The notes under the pieces are model-generated. The model searched no databases. It saw nothing but the letters and a program-made list of their open reading frames with translations, and was not told where the DNA came from. This document shows, piece after piece, positions 8,101-16,754 of a DNA stretch of 32,366 nucleotides; the first letter of the stretch is position 1; every line of letters begins with the position of its first letter. The position numbers were made by a program, and so were the translations under genes. Source of the stretch: Sphingomonas sp. 32-62-10 (lineage in GTDB: Bacteria; Pseudomonadota; Alphaproteobacteria; Sphingomonadales; Sphingomonadaceae); contig NCEE01000024.1 in NCBI GenBank assembly GCA_002280555.1, forward strand, positions 1 through 32,366. The letters run 5' to 3'.

Positions 8101-9111
8101 TCAGAGTCTTGAGGCGCGCAAAATGTCGTGCACATGGATAAGGCCGACGGGCAGCCTGGGGTTGAGCGCGTGCGTGACGAACAGCGACGTGATCTTGCCA
8201 GCTTCCATCAAACTCAGCGCGTCTTCGGCGAAGGCTGATGCCTCGGTGGTCGCGGGATCGCGCGTCATCACGGCGGCAGCGGTCGATTCGAGCAGTTGAT
8301 CGGCGTGGCGGCGCAAATCGCCATCGGTGATCACACCGACCAGCAGGCCATCCTGATCGATCACCCCGGCAATACCGAAGCTGTGCGCCGTCATCTTCAG
8401 GATCACGTCGCGCATCGCCGTTTCCTGTGTCACCAGCGGCAGTTCGTCCTGCGCATGCATCAGCGCGGAAACGCGCGTCAGCCGGTGGCCAATACTGCCG
8501 CCCGGATGCAGCGTATTCAACTTCGTGCGCGATACCCCGCGCAGCTTCATCATCGTGATGGCCAGGGCATCCCCCATCGCCAGCATCATAATTGCTGATG
8601 TGGTGGGGGAGATATTCTCAGGGCAGGCTTCGCGTACCGAGGGCAGTACAAGCCGAACAGTGGCCAGCCGCATAATTGTCGACCCCGGCTTGGAGCCAAT
8701 GCCCACCACTGAGATGCCGTTTTCGGCCGCATAACCGATCAGGTGTTTCAACTCACGCGTTTCGCCTGAAAGCGATAGCAGTAACAACGTGTCGCCCCGC
8801 ATCACCATGCCGAGATCGCCGTGCCCGGCCTCTGCTGCATGGACAAAGAATGCCGGCGTGCCGGTTGATGCAAAGCTGGCGGCAATCTTGCGGCCGACAT
8901 GGCCCGACTTGCCGATACCTGAAACGACAATGCGGCCACGAGTGGACATCAGCGCATCGACGGCAGCCACAAAACTATCGTCAAGCGTATGGCTCAGCGA
9001 CTCAAGCGCCTCGGCCTCTTCGTTAACGACGCCGCGTCCAAAGGCAATGATGTCCTCGCGCCTTTCCGCAATAGCGTTGCTGGCCCCTTGGGGCCTTTCC
9101 ATCGCTAACAT
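8101..9111 (-). CDS. kpsF: Arabinose-5-phosphate isomerase (KpsF/KdsD/GutQ family)
   Basis: A 336-residue protein that converts ribulose-5-phosphate to arabinose-5-phosphate, the first committed KDO precursor. An SIS domain occupies about residues 45-175, with GIGKSGHVGRKIA near 65-77 and LSLSGETRELKHL near 112-124. The conserved LNTLHPGGSIG joins it to two CBS domains in the C-terminal third (EDELPLVTQETAMRDVI... and TRDPATTEASAFAEDAL...). An ATG at 9109-9111 with GGGGGA 7 bases upstream is preferred over the adjacent TTG. It heads the three-gene KDO operon. The family also contains the housekeeping kdsD and gutQ; the name kpsF reflects the capsule context and is an inference. Confidence 0.93.
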   Translation of the reverse strand: MLAMERPQGASNAIAERREDIIAFGRGVVNEEAEALESLSHTLDDSFVAAVDALMSTRGRIVVSGIGKSGHVGRKIAASFASTGTPAFFVHAAEAGHGDLGMVMRGDTLLLLSLSGETRELKHLIGYAAENGISVVGIGSKPGSTIMRLATVRLVLPSVREACPENISPTTSAIMMLAMGDALAITMMKLRGVSRTKLNTLHPGGSIGHRLTRVSALMHAQDELPLVTQETAMRDVILKMTAHSFGIAGVIDQDGLLVGVITDGDLRRHADQLLESTAAAVMTRDPATTEASAFAEDALSLMEAGKITSLFVTHALNPRLPVGLIHVHDILRASRL

Positions 9112-9331
9112 CAACCTGTCCCCCGATCATCGTGACGTCTGCTTTTTCCGATTTGCTGGTCGCCCAATGCATCAAGCGATGCAAGCCGGATTCCCGCAAT
9201 CAGTGTTTCCTTGCGCGGGACGCACATTTTTTTGCGTTGAATTGAGCATCGTGTTGCGCCGCAATCACGGCATCAATGCGGCGAATGCGTTTCTGCATGA
9301 TGCCCTCAGCCCGATCATCGCGCCCACTGAC

Positions 9332-9351
9332 CCGACTGCTGTCAGAGTCGG
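9332..9351 (-). terminator. Weak stem-loop after the AIM24-like gene
   Basis: CCGACT and AGTCGG form a perfect 6-bp stem with an 8-base loop, 38 bases beyond the stop of the minus-strand AIM24-like gene. No T-run follows, so a factor-independent terminator is doubtful. Confidence 0.25.
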
Positions 9352-9388
9352 ATGCGGTCAACGCTTGTGCGCTAAATGCCCAATCGCC

Positions 9389-10219
9389 TCAATCGTTCCC
9401 ACCGATCAGGTCGCCCAGTCCGCCGAGAACCGATCCTTCGCCGCGATTGCTGCCGCGTCCGCCCGCTGCCGCGAGCATCCGGCCAGCGAGCCGCGAGAAG
9501 GGCAGCGATTGGATCCACACCTTGCCCGGCCCGGTCAGCCGCGCAAAGAACAACCCTTCACCGCCAAACAACACGCTGCGCACGCCGCCCGCCGTCACCA
9601 GATCGAAATCGACGCTTGGGGTATAGGCGGCCAGGCACCCGGTATCGACATGGAGCTGCTCGCCGGGCTGCAGGATGCGCTCGACCACGGTACCGCCCAT
9701 CTGGACGAACACCCAGCCATCGCCGTCCAGCTTTTGCATGATGAAGCCTTCGCCGCCGAACAGGCCGGTCATCACCTTGCGCTGAAACGCGATGCCGATC
9801 GACACCCCCTTGGCAGCGGCCAGGAACGCATCCTTCTGGCAGATCAGTGTGCCGCCCAGATCGGAGAGCTTGATCGGCAGGATTGCGCCTGGCGTGGGGG
9901 CAGCAAAGGCGACTCGTGCCTTGCCGGTACCGTTATGCGTGAAGACGGTGGTGAACAGGCTTTCTCCCGTCACCAGCCGCTTACCAGCACCGAGTAGCTT
10001 GCCCATGAAGCCGCCACCCGAATCGCCGCTGCCGTCGCCGAACACCGTCGTCATGCCGATCGACGCGTCCTTCCACACAAACGCCCCGGCTTCAGCGACC
10101 GCGCTTTCGCCCGGATCGAGCTCGATCTCGACGAATTGAAGCTCCTGGCCCTTGATCTCGAAATCGATATCGTCGGCCACGCCTGCGGATCGGCTGTGCT
10201 GCCAGGGGCTCTGTGTCAT
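9389..10219 (-). CDS. AIM24/TIGR00266-family protein
   Basis: A 276-residue protein of the AIM24 (PF01987) family, a duplicated beta-roll fold of unproven biochemical role in bacteria. Typical stretches are GESAVAEAGAFVWKDASIGM, GKRLVTGESLFTTVFTHNG, GLFGGEGFIMQKLDGDGWVFVQMGGTVVERIL and LFGGEGLFFARLTGPGKVWIQSLPF. There is no signal peptide or membrane helix. The C-terminus is a Gly/Arg-rich tail (AAAGGRGSNRGEGSVLGGLGDLIGGND). The start at 10217-10219 has GGAG 8 bases upstream; an upstream extension of 19 codons is open but lacks a ribosome site. It stands alone between kpsF and the PMM-like gene. The name is firm, the function unknown. Confidence 0.88.
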   Translation of the reverse strand: MTQSPWQHSRSAGVADDIDFEIKGQELQFVEIELDPGESAVAEAGAFVWKDASIGMTTVFGDGSGDSGGGFMGKLLGAGKRLVTGESLFTTVFTHNGTGKARVAFAAPTPGAILPIKLSDLGGTLICQKDAFLAAAKGVSIGIAFQRKVMTGLFGGEGFIMQKLDGDGWVFVQMGGTVVERILQPGEQLHVDTGCLAAYTPSVDFDLVTAGGVRSVLFGGEGLFFARLTGPGKVWIQSLPFSRLAGRMLAAAGGRGSNRGEGSVLGGLGDLIGGND

Positions 10220-10511
10220 CAGGATAACTCCATTGTGAACTGGCGAGATTATAGACGGAAGGCGGAGATTCGCCACTAGGACAAATCGGTAAAGTGGTTG
10301 GATGATGTCATGATTGCGGTCGCACGCTGTTGACGGCTTTCAGCCATGCTCGGTCGATTTGGGCTCCATCCCCGGTGCCCAATGCCGGATGATGCCGGAC
10401 CGTCTTTTTTCGGACAGTCTGCGTGAGGAGTGAGCGTCGTAGCTTCAACCGTTGACTATATTATCTCGCCTATATAGCCGACCCCATCGGCCAAAGCCGT
10501 TAGGGGATAGT

Positions 10512-11261
10512 ATGAAACGGCTTGTCGCGTTCGACATGGATGGCACACTGGCGCTGTCGAAGCAGCGGCTCGACGCTGACATGGCCGGTCGCCTCGCCAA
10601 GTTGTTGACGGTCGCTAAGGTGGCGGTAATCTCGGGAGGCGACTGGCCGCAGTTCGAAAAGCAGGTCGTGTCTCAATTGCCGGTCGAGGCGCAGGTCGAC
10701 CGGCTGTTCATTATGCCAACCACTGGCACCAAGATGTATCGCCATGATGGCTCCGGCTGGCAGGCGGTTTACGCTGACCTGTTCGCTGACGAGGAAAAGG
10801 CGCGTATCATTGCGGCGTTTCACCTGTCGTTAGAGGCTACAGGATTCAAACCAGAACAGACATGGGGCGAGTTGATTGAGGATCGTGGCAGCCAGATCAC
10901 CTTCTCCGCGCTCGGTCAGCAGGCGCCGCTCGATGCCAAGGAGCATTGGGACCCTGAATTCGCGAAGCGGAAGGTGATTCAGGCTGATCTCAAGCAGCGT
11001 TTAGCGGGGTTCGCTATCAACCTCGGCGGCGCGACGTCGGTCGACATCACGCGCGAAGGCGTTAACAAGGCGACCGGCCTGCAAAAGCTCGCCGATCATA
11101 GCGGGATCGCAACCGCCGAGATGATCTTTATCGGCGACGCGATCTTCCCAGGCGGGAACGACTATCCACCGTTTGAGGCGGGGATTGATTGCGTGAAGGT
11201 GAGGACGATCGATGATACGCGCATCGCTATCGACGCAATCGTGGCCTGTCTCGGCAGTTGA
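10512..11261 (+). CDS. HAD-IIB hydrolase resembling eukaryotic-type phosphomannomutase
   Basis: A 249-residue haloacid-dehalogenase-fold protein. Motif I is FDMDGTL (residues 7-13), motif II includes ISGGDW (40-45), a Lys follows in GVNKATGL (about 186), and motif IV is IGDAIFPGGNDYPPFEAG (207-224). The last closely resembles GDKTMPGGND of PMM1/PMM2-type phosphomannomutases, rather than the ManB type usual in bacteria. It could make mannose-1-phosphate for surface sugars or act as a sugar phosphatase. AGGGG upstream of the ATG at 10512 fixes the start. It is divergent from the AIM24-like gene and convergent with fhs, with no operon partner. Confidence 0.75.
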   Translation: MKRLVAFDMDGTLALSKQRLDADMAGRLAKLLTVAKVAVISGGDWPQFEKQVVSQLPVEAQVDRLFIMPTTGTKMYRHDGSGWQAVYADLFADEEKARIIAAFHLSLEATGFKPEQTWGELIEDRGSQITFSALGQQAPLDAKEHWDPEFAKRKVIQADLKQRLAGFAINLGGATSVDITREGVNKATGLQKLADHSGIATAEMIFIGDAIFPGGNDYPPFEAGIDCVKVRTIDDTRIAIDAIVACLGS

Positions 11262-11403
11262 TCGTCTCGCGACAATTGCGCCATCTCGTACCAAAATCCT
11301 GATCGGGATGGCAGCCGTCGTACACCTGGATAACAAAGCTGGGTGCGACCGCTAACCCGTGCCAATGGCCATCTGGCGTTCCCCCGACAAACACACGATT
11401 CCC

Positions 11404-13074
11404 CTAAAACAGCCCCTCGATCCGGCCCTGATCATCGAACCCGATCGCCTCAGCGGCCGGCACGCGCGGCAGGCCCGGCATTGTCATGATCTCCCCGCAC
11501 ACCGCCACCACAAAGCCCGCCCCTGCAGACAGCCGCACTTCGCGGATGTGGACGGTGTGGCCGGTCGGCGCGCCGAGCGCGGTTGGATCGGTGGAGAAGC
11601 TGTACTGGGTTTTGGCGATGCAGACCGGCAAATGGCCGAATCCCGCCGCCTCGAACCGGGCCAGCTGCGCGACGATTGCCGGTTCGGCATCGACGTTCCC
11701 GGCGCGGTAGAGCCGGGTGGCAACCGTCTTGATCTTGTCGAGCAATGGTAGGCCATCGTCATAAAGCGGCGCGAACTGCGCCGATCCGCTTTCCGAGAGT
11801 GCGGCGACCGCATCGGCAAGCTGGGTTGCGCCCGCGCCGCCTTCGGCCCAGTGGCGGCACAGGATCGCCTGTACGCCGTGCGCGGCGGCAATATCGCGCA
11901 GCGCCTGGATTTCGGCGTCGCTGTCCGTGCCGAAATGGTTGATCGCCACCACAGCGGGCACGCCGAACTGACGGACATTTTCGATATGGCGCACCAGATT
12001 GGCCGCCCCGCGAGAGACCGCGTCGACGTCCTCATGGGCAAGATCGGTCTTCGCCACCCCGCCATTCATCTTCAGCGCACGCACCGTCGCCACAATCACG
12101 ACGGCGGCAGGCGCCAGCCCGGCCTGGCGGCATTTGATGTCGAAAAATTTCTCCGCGCCCAAATCGGCTCCGAACCCCGCTTCGGTGACGACATAATCCG
12201 CCAGCCCCAGCGCGGCGCGGGTGGCGATCACCGAATTGCAGCCATGCGCGATATTGGCGAAGGGCCCGCCATGAATGAACGCGGGATTGCCGCCGAGTGT
12301 CTGCACCAGATTGGGCTTGATCGCCTCGGCCAGCAGCACCGCCATCGCGCCGTCTGCCTTCAGGTCGCGCGCGGTCACGGGGGTCCGGTCGCGGGTATAG
12401 CCCACCACGATCCGCGCGAGCCGATTACGCAGATCGGCGGGGTCGTGGGCCAGGCACAGGATCGCCATCACTTCGGAGGCGACGGTGATATCGAAACCCG
12501 ATTCGCGGGGGTAGCCATTGCCGGTACCGCCCAGCGACTGGACGATTTGGCGCAACGCACGATCGTTCATGTCGATCACCCGTCGCCAGACGACCCGGCG
12601 GACGTCGATGTTGAGCGCATTGCCCCAGTAAATATGGTTGTCGAGGAGCGCAGCTAGCAGGTTATGTGCGGCGGTGACCGCATGGAAATCGCCCGTGAAG
12701 TGGAGGTTGATGTCCTCCATCGGCACCACTTGCGCATGGCCGCCGCCGGTCGCGCCGCCCTTTTGCCCGAAGCACGGCCCAAGCGATGGCTCGCGCAGGC
12801 ACAGCATCGTCTTGCGCCCGGTCAGGTTGAGCGCGTCTGCCAGACCCACCGACGTGGTCGTCTTGCCCTCGCCCGCCGGCGTGGGGCTGATCGCGGTGAC
12901 GAGAATGAGGTGGCCGGTCTTGCCCCCGGCTGGCAGCGGCAGCGCGGCGGGATCGATCTTCGCCTTATGGCGGCCATAGGGCTCGACTGCGCTTTCGGGG
13001 ATACCGGCCTTGACGGCGATATCGGCGATTGGGTGGAGCGGATAGCCACGGGCGATTTCAATGTCGGTCTGCAT
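11404..13074 (-). CDS. fhs: Formate--tetrahydrofolate ligase
   Basis: A 556-residue enzyme, the usual length, that makes 10-formyl-tetrahydrofolate from formate, ATP and tetrahydrofolate in one-carbon metabolism. The ATP-binding loop TPAGEGKT lies at residues 65-72. Other family stretches are REPSLGPCFGQKGGATGGGHAQVVPMEDINLHFTGD, NHIYWGNALNIDVRRVVWRRV, GNPAFIHGGPFANIAHGCNS, TEAGFGADLGAEKFFDIKCR and the C-terminal GEIMTMPGLPRVPAAE. It stands alone, with a palindromic repeat between its start and ubiA. No folE, folD or other one-carbon gene is next to it. Confidence 0.97.
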   Translation of the reverse strand: MQTDIEIARGYPLHPIADIAVKAGIPESAVEPYGRHKAKIDPAALPLPAGGKTGHLILVTAISPTPAGEGKTTTSVGLADALNLTGRKTMLCLREPSLGPCFGQKGGATGGGHAQVVPMEDINLHFTGDFHAVTAAHNLLAALLDNHIYWGNALNIDVRRVVWRRVIDMNDRALRQIVQSLGGTGNGYPRESGFDITVASEVMAILCLAHDPADLRNRLARIVVGYTRDRTPVTARDLKADGAMAVLLAEAIKPNLVQTLGGNPAFIHGGPFANIAHGCNSVIATRAALGLADYVVTEAGFGADLGAEKFFDIKCRQAGLAPAAVVIVATVRALKMNGGVAKTDLAHEDVDAVSRGAANLVRHIENVRQFGVPAVVAINHFGTDSDAEIQALRDIAAAHGVQAILCRHWAEGGAGATQLADAVAALSESGSAQFAPLYDDGLPLLDKIKTVATRLYRAGNVDAEPAIVAQLARFEAAGFGHLPVCIAKTQYSFSTDPTALGAPTGHTVHIREVRLSAGAGFVVAVCGEIMTMPGLPRVPAAEAIGFDDQGRIEGLF

Positions 13075-13117
13075 GGATGCTTTCTTAGATCATTTCTGAG
13101 CAACAAATCATCCCTTC

Positions 13118-13194
13118 CCGTTCGTGTCGAGCGAAGTCGAGACACCTTGCGCAGCGCGTGGGGCACGTCCCTCGACTTCGCTCGGGACCAACGG
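13118..13194. repeat. REP-like pair of inverted palindromic repeats
   Basis: Two 28-base arms, 13118-13145 and 13167-13194, are inverted copies of each other (24 of 28 positions match) around a 21-base spacer. Each arm has the core GAGCGAAGTCGAG, itself partly self-complementary. This is the form of a bimeric intergenic REP element; I know very similar sequences scattered between genes in sphingomonads. It sits between the divergent fhs and ubiA starts and may affect mRNA stability or supercoiling there. Confidence 0.8.
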
Positions 13195-13254
13195 GGAAAA
13201 TGGGCAAACCAGATGCGTTGCCAGCTACCGCCGCACGCCGCTATGCCCCCACTC

Positions 13255-14175
13255 ATGAGCCAGCCCGACACCATCGTTCCCGACAGCGAATTGCGCGGCC
13301 TGCTCGGTTGGTTGCCAGCAGCGGCGCGGCCCTTCGCGTCGCTCGCGCGATTCGATCGGCCGATCGGCTGGTGGCTGTTGTTCTGGCCTGGCGCCTGGGG
13401 TGTTGCGCTGGCGGGCGGGGCGATCGAGCGCTGGGATTTGCTTCTTTGGCTGCTGCTCGGCGCGATTGCGATGCGCGGCGCGGGCTGCGTGTACAATGAC
13501 ATTGTCGACCGCGATCTCGACGCGAAGGTCGAACGCACCCGCCACCGCCCGCTCGCCAGCGGCGCGGTATCGCTGCGCGCGGCGTGGATTTGGCTGGTGA
13601 TGCTGTGCCTGATCGGGCTGGTGGTCCTGCTGCAACTCACACCATGGGCAGCGTTGGTCGCCGTCCTCAGCCTCGCCCTGGTCGCCGCTTACCCGTTCAT
13701 GAAGCGGATCACCTGGTGGCCACAAGCTTGGCTCGGGATGGTGTTTTCCTGGGCCGCTTTGGTCGGCTGGGTCGATGTCGCGGGCGCACTGACGATGCCG
13801 GGAGTACTGCTCTATCTCGGCTCGATCGCCTGGGTGGTCGGCTATGACACCATCTACGCGCTGCAGGACCGCGACGACGATGCGATGATCGGGGTGCGCT
13901 CCTCGGCGCGGGCAATGGGCAGCAAAGTCCGCCCCGGCGTGGCGATCTTCTACGCGCTTGCGATCGCGCTTTGGGCAGCGGCGATCTGGCTCGTGCGGCC
14001 AGACTGGTTGGCGGTCGCGGCGTTGTTGCCGGTTGCCTGCCATCTCGGCTGGCAAGTGCTAACGCTCCAGCCCGATGACGGCGACAATGCACTCGCGCGC
14101 TTCCGATCGAACCGGGGGGCAGGGCTGTTGATGGCCGCTGCATGCCTCGTTGTTGGTACATCAACCGCTTTATAA
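13255..14175 (+). CDS. ubiA: 4-hydroxybenzoate polyprenyltransferase
   Basis: A 306-residue integral membrane prenyltransferase that attaches the polyprenyl tail to 4-hydroxybenzoate in ubiquinone synthesis. The first Asp-rich motif is NDIVDRDLD (residues 81-89) followed by KVERTRHRPLASG. The second is DTIYALQDRDDD (198-209) followed by MIGVRSSA. FDRPIGWWLLFWPGAWG is the family N-terminal signature. About eight membrane helices are visible. In-frame ATGs at 13213, 13243 and 13255 are all possible; none has a good ribosome site, and the last gives the usual family length. It is followed by pmbA after 46 bases. Confidence 0.93.
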   Translation: MSQPDTIVPDSELRGLLGWLPAAARPFASLARFDRPIGWWLLFWPGAWGVALAGGAIERWDLLLWLLLGAIAMRGAGCVYNDIVDRDLDAKVERTRHRPLASGAVSLRAAWIWLVMLCLIGLVVLLQLTPWAALVAVLSLALVAAYPFMKRITWWPQAWLGMVFSWAALVGWVDVAGALTMPGVLLYLGSIAWVVGYDTIYALQDRDDDAMIGVRSSARAMGSKVRPGVAIFYALAIALWAAAIWLVRPDWLAVAALLPVACHLGWQVLTLQPDDGDNALARFRSNRGAGLLMAAACLVVGTSTAL

Positions 14176-14221
14176 TCGGCTGGTGGTTCTCATTTCGGTG
14201 GATGCTGCCTAAATCAGGGGC

Positions 14222-15568
14222 ATGCACACACCTGACCATGCCTGTGACCGGGCGCATGACATTGTTGCCCGCGCGATTGCTGCCGGGGCCGACGCCGCCG
14301 ATGCCGTTTTTGCCGCAGATACCGCGCTTGACGTGTCGGTTCGCCTTGGGGCGCTGGAGGATGTCGGGCGTTCGGAAGGGGCAGAGCTTGGGCTGCGGGT
14401 GTTTGTCGGTCGCCGCAACGCGAGCGTCTCGACATCCGATCTTTCCATCGAAGCACTTGATACGCTGGTCGAACGCGCGATCGCGATGGCGCGGGAGGCA
14501 CCCGAGGATGACTGGGCGGGCCTTGCCCCCGCCGACCGGCTGTTGCACGGTAAACCACCGCATCTTAATCTCGACGACGGCGTCGAAGTATCGCCCGAAG
14601 CTTTGAAGGCGCGCGCGCTGGCCGCAGAGGATGCCGCCCGCGCGGTGCCCGGTGTCTCGAACAGCGAAGGCGGCAGCGCCAGCGCCGCGCGATCGGTGAT
14701 GGGGCTCGCGACGAGTCACGGCTTTGCCCATGGCTATGCGGTGTCGAGCCACGGCGTGTCGGCCAGCGTGCTGGCGGGTAGCGGCGGCGATATGCAGCGC
14801 GATTACGCCTATCATTCGGCGCGTCATCTCGATCGGCTGGAGGATGCCGCGATGGTCGGCACCAAGGCCGGCGAGCGCGCGGTACGGCGGATGAATCCCG
14901 GGCGGCTGGAGAGCGGGCCGATGCCGGTGGTGTTCGATCCGCGCGTCGGCAACAGCCTGCTCGGCCATCTGATCGGCGCGATTGCCGGATCGTCGATCAC
15001 CCGCAAGACGAGCTTCCTGCTCGATGCGCTGGGCACCGCTGTGTTTGCCAGCGGGGTTACCGTGCGTGACGATCCGCACCGCCCGCATGGCATGCGATCG
15101 CGCCCGTTCGACGGTGAAGGGCTGGCGGTGTCGCCATGCTGCCTGATTGAGGGCGGCGTGCTCGAAACCTGGCTGCTCGACAGCGCATCGGCGCGGCAAT
15201 TGGGGCTGGAGCCGACCGGCCATGCCTCGCGCGGTGTCGGCGGTGGGCCGGGCGTTTCGTCGAGCAACCTGCACATGGAACCCGGCCATGTGCCGCCCGC
15301 GACGCTGATCGGCGATATCAAGCGCGGTGTGTACATCACCGAACTGATCGGCATGGGTGTGAACGGCGTGACCGGCGATTACAGCCGGGGCGCGTCGGGT
15401 TTCCTCATCGAGGATGGCGTGGTGACAACGCCGGTTGCCGAATTCACCATTGCCGGTAACCTGCGTGATATGTTCTTGGCGCTAACCCCGGCCAATGATT
15501 TGGAATTCCGATACGGCATCAACGTGCCGACCCTATTGATTGACGGGATGACGGTGGCCAGTGGCTAA
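14222..15568 (+). CDS. pmbA: TldD/PmbA-family metalloprotease subunit (TldE/PmbA)
   Basis: A 448-residue cytoplasmic protein of the TldD/PmbA family. In the known TldD-TldE heterodimer, which processes modified peptides and degrades unfolded peptides, TldD carries the metal-binding HExxxH. No HExxxH is present here, so this is the PmbA/TldE-type partner. Typical stretches are RLGALEDVGRSEGAELGLRVFVG, GTKAGERAVRRMNPGRLESGPMPVVFDPRV, LDSASARQLGLEPTGHASRG and ELIGMGVNGVTGDYSRGASGFLIEDG. tldD is not in the window. Its last codons overlap the start of the next gene by 8 bases, so the two are coupled. Confidence 0.93.
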   Translation: MHTPDHACDRAHDIVARAIAAGADAADAVFAADTALDVSVRLGALEDVGRSEGAELGLRVFVGRRNASVSTSDLSIEALDTLVERAIAMAREAPEDDWAGLAPADRLLHGKPPHLNLDDGVEVSPEALKARALAAEDAARAVPGVSNSEGGSASAARSVMGLATSHGFAHGYAVSSHGVSASVLAGSGGDMQRDYAYHSARHLDRLEDAAMVGTKAGERAVRRMNPGRLESGPMPVVFDPRVGNSLLGHLIGAIAGSSITRKTSFLLDALGTAVFASGVTVRDDPHRPHGMRSRPFDGEGLAVSPCCLIEGGVLETWLLDSASARQLGLEPTGHASRGVGGGPGVSSSNLHMEPGHVPPATLIGDIKRGVYITELIGMGVNGVTGDYSRGASGFLIEDGVVTTPVAEFTIAGNLRDMFLALTPANDLEFRYGINVPTLLIDGMTVASG

Positions 15569-16358
15569 AGCGTCGGCTGAAACGCTGGCCGATGCGGTCG
15601 CCGCGATCGCGGGTGAAGCGGGCCGGCTGGCCATGGCGCGCTGGAGCGATGATTTCAGCCGCTGGGAAAAATCCCCCGGCAATCCGGTGAGCGATATCGA
15701 TCTTGAGGTGGACGAGCTGCTCCGCCGACGCCTGTCAGCGCTCGATCCGGCGGCGGGCTGGCTGTCAGAGGAGACCGCCGACAATGCCGACCGGCTGGCG
15801 TGTGAACGGCTATGGGTGGTCGATCCGATCGACGGCACGCGTGATTATCTGCGCGGACGGCCCGGCTGGGCGGTGTCCGTGGCGCTGGTCGACAAGGGGC
15901 TGCCCGTGATCGGCGTGCTCGACGCCCCGGCGCGCGGTGAGGTATGGCGGGCGACGTCAGGCGGCGGCGCGACCCGCAATGGCGTGCCGGTGCGGGCCGG
16001 GGGCGGCGCGATTTTTGCAGGGGCACGCGTGCCAAGCGATACGCTGCCCAGCGCCGACAGCGATCTGGTGCTGGTGCCCAAACCCAATTCGATTGCGCTG
16101 CGCATCGCGATGGTCGCCGCTGACGAAGCCGATCTGGTCGCGACGCTGCGTTGGGGCTTCGAATGGGACATCGCCGCCGCGGCACTGATCGCGATGGAGG
16201 CAGGCGCGACCGTCACCGATGCCTTCGGTGCGCCGCTCGCCTTCAACACGCCAAGCGCGCAGGCGTTCGGGCTGCTGGCGACGGCACCGGGAATCCATGT
16301 TGATGCGGTGGCGCGGCTGGCCGACCGGGCCAAGGCGATGGTCGGCACCCGTGCTTGA
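15561..16358 (+). CDS. Inositol-monophosphatase-family phosphatase (CysQ/SuhB-like)
   Basis: A 265-residue metal-dependent phosphatase. Metal-binding motifs are in place: SEE (residues 69-71), DPIDGT (88-93) and WDIAAA (202-207). The family includes inositol monophosphatase, histidinol phosphatase and 3'(2'),5'-bisphosphate nucleotidase (CysQ), and the substrate cannot be told apart here. The start is a GTG inside the end of pmbA (overlap 8 bases). In alphaproteobacteria this pairing with pmbA is common. The next gene follows after 24 bases, probably in the same transcript. Confidence 0.88.
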   Translation: MAKASAETLADAVAAIAGEAGRLAMARWSDDFSRWEKSPGNPVSDIDLEVDELLRRRLSALDPAAGWLSEETADNADRLACERLWVVDPIDGTRDYLRGRPGWAVSVALVDKGLPVIGVLDAPARGEVWRATSGGGATRNGVPVRAGGGAIFAGARVPSDTLPSADSDLVLVPKPNSIALRIAMVAADEADLVATLRWGFEWDIAAAALIAMEAGATVTDAFGAPLAFNTPSAQAFGLLATAPGIHVDAVARLADRAKAMVGTRA

Positions 16359-16382
16359 AGGTCGGGTAAAGGGAAGAACGTG

Positions 16383-16754
16383 ATGACTGAACCCGTCGTG
16401 ACTTGGGACGATATTCTCGAAGTCGGCCAGGGCGGTCCGGGCTGCGGCCTGCTCCATATCGACGGCAAGCAACCGCGCGGCAATTACCGCTATCTGCCGC
16501 CCGCGCTGGTGCATGACGGCAAGGTTTATGCCTCCACCTTCGTGTCTGGCGGGTTCATCATTTGCGTCGTCGACCCGGTCACATTGGTGCGGCAGGAACT
16601 GTCAAAGCGCATCACCTATGCGCGGCTGAAATCAGTCGAGGATGGCCGGATCACCTATTTCGATCACCACACGGGCGATAGCGAAAGCGTGCTGGAGATC
16701 GTGCCGAAACAGGGCCTGCTCGCCCGCCTTTCGGCGCGGCGGGCGAAGGGGTGA
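16383..16754 (+). CDS. Conserved-looking unknown protein in the pmbA operon
   Basis: A 123-residue soluble protein, no signal peptide or membrane helix, that I do not recognise. It begins MTEPVVTWDDILEVGQGGPGCGLLHIDGKQPRGN, has an alternating beta-type middle (KVYASTFVSGGFIICVVDPVTLVRQEL) and ends in a basic tail (LSARRAKG). The ATG has GGGAAG about 7 bases upstream, so translation is likely, and it follows the phosphatase gene by 24 bases. A small DUF4170 protein often occupies this place in relatives, but this sequence does not resemble it. Confidence 0.65.
   Translation: MTEPVVTWDDILEVGQGGPGCGLLHIDGKQPRGNYRYLPPALVHDGKVYASTFVSGGFIICVVDPVTLVRQELSKRITYARLKSVEDGRITYFDHHTGDSESVLEIVPKQGLLARLSARRAKG

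Noticed and set aside
10452..10478. Promoter-like TTGACT ... TATAGC before the PMM-like gene
   Set aside because: The spacer is 15 bases (or 13 to TATATA), too short for a confident sigma-70 promoter.
11851..12657. Long open frame opposite fhs
   Set aside because: Antisense shadow of a highly conserved, complete enzyme gene in high-GC DNA; no family resemblance or ribosome site.
13709..15289. 526-codon open frame opposite ubiA and pmbA
   Set aside because: It spans two well-supported genes on the other strand; His/Arg/Pro-rich shadow composition.
16383..16754. Possibility that this is the DUF4170 protein often next to pmbA
   Set aside because: Length and sequence do not fit that family, so it is left as unknown.
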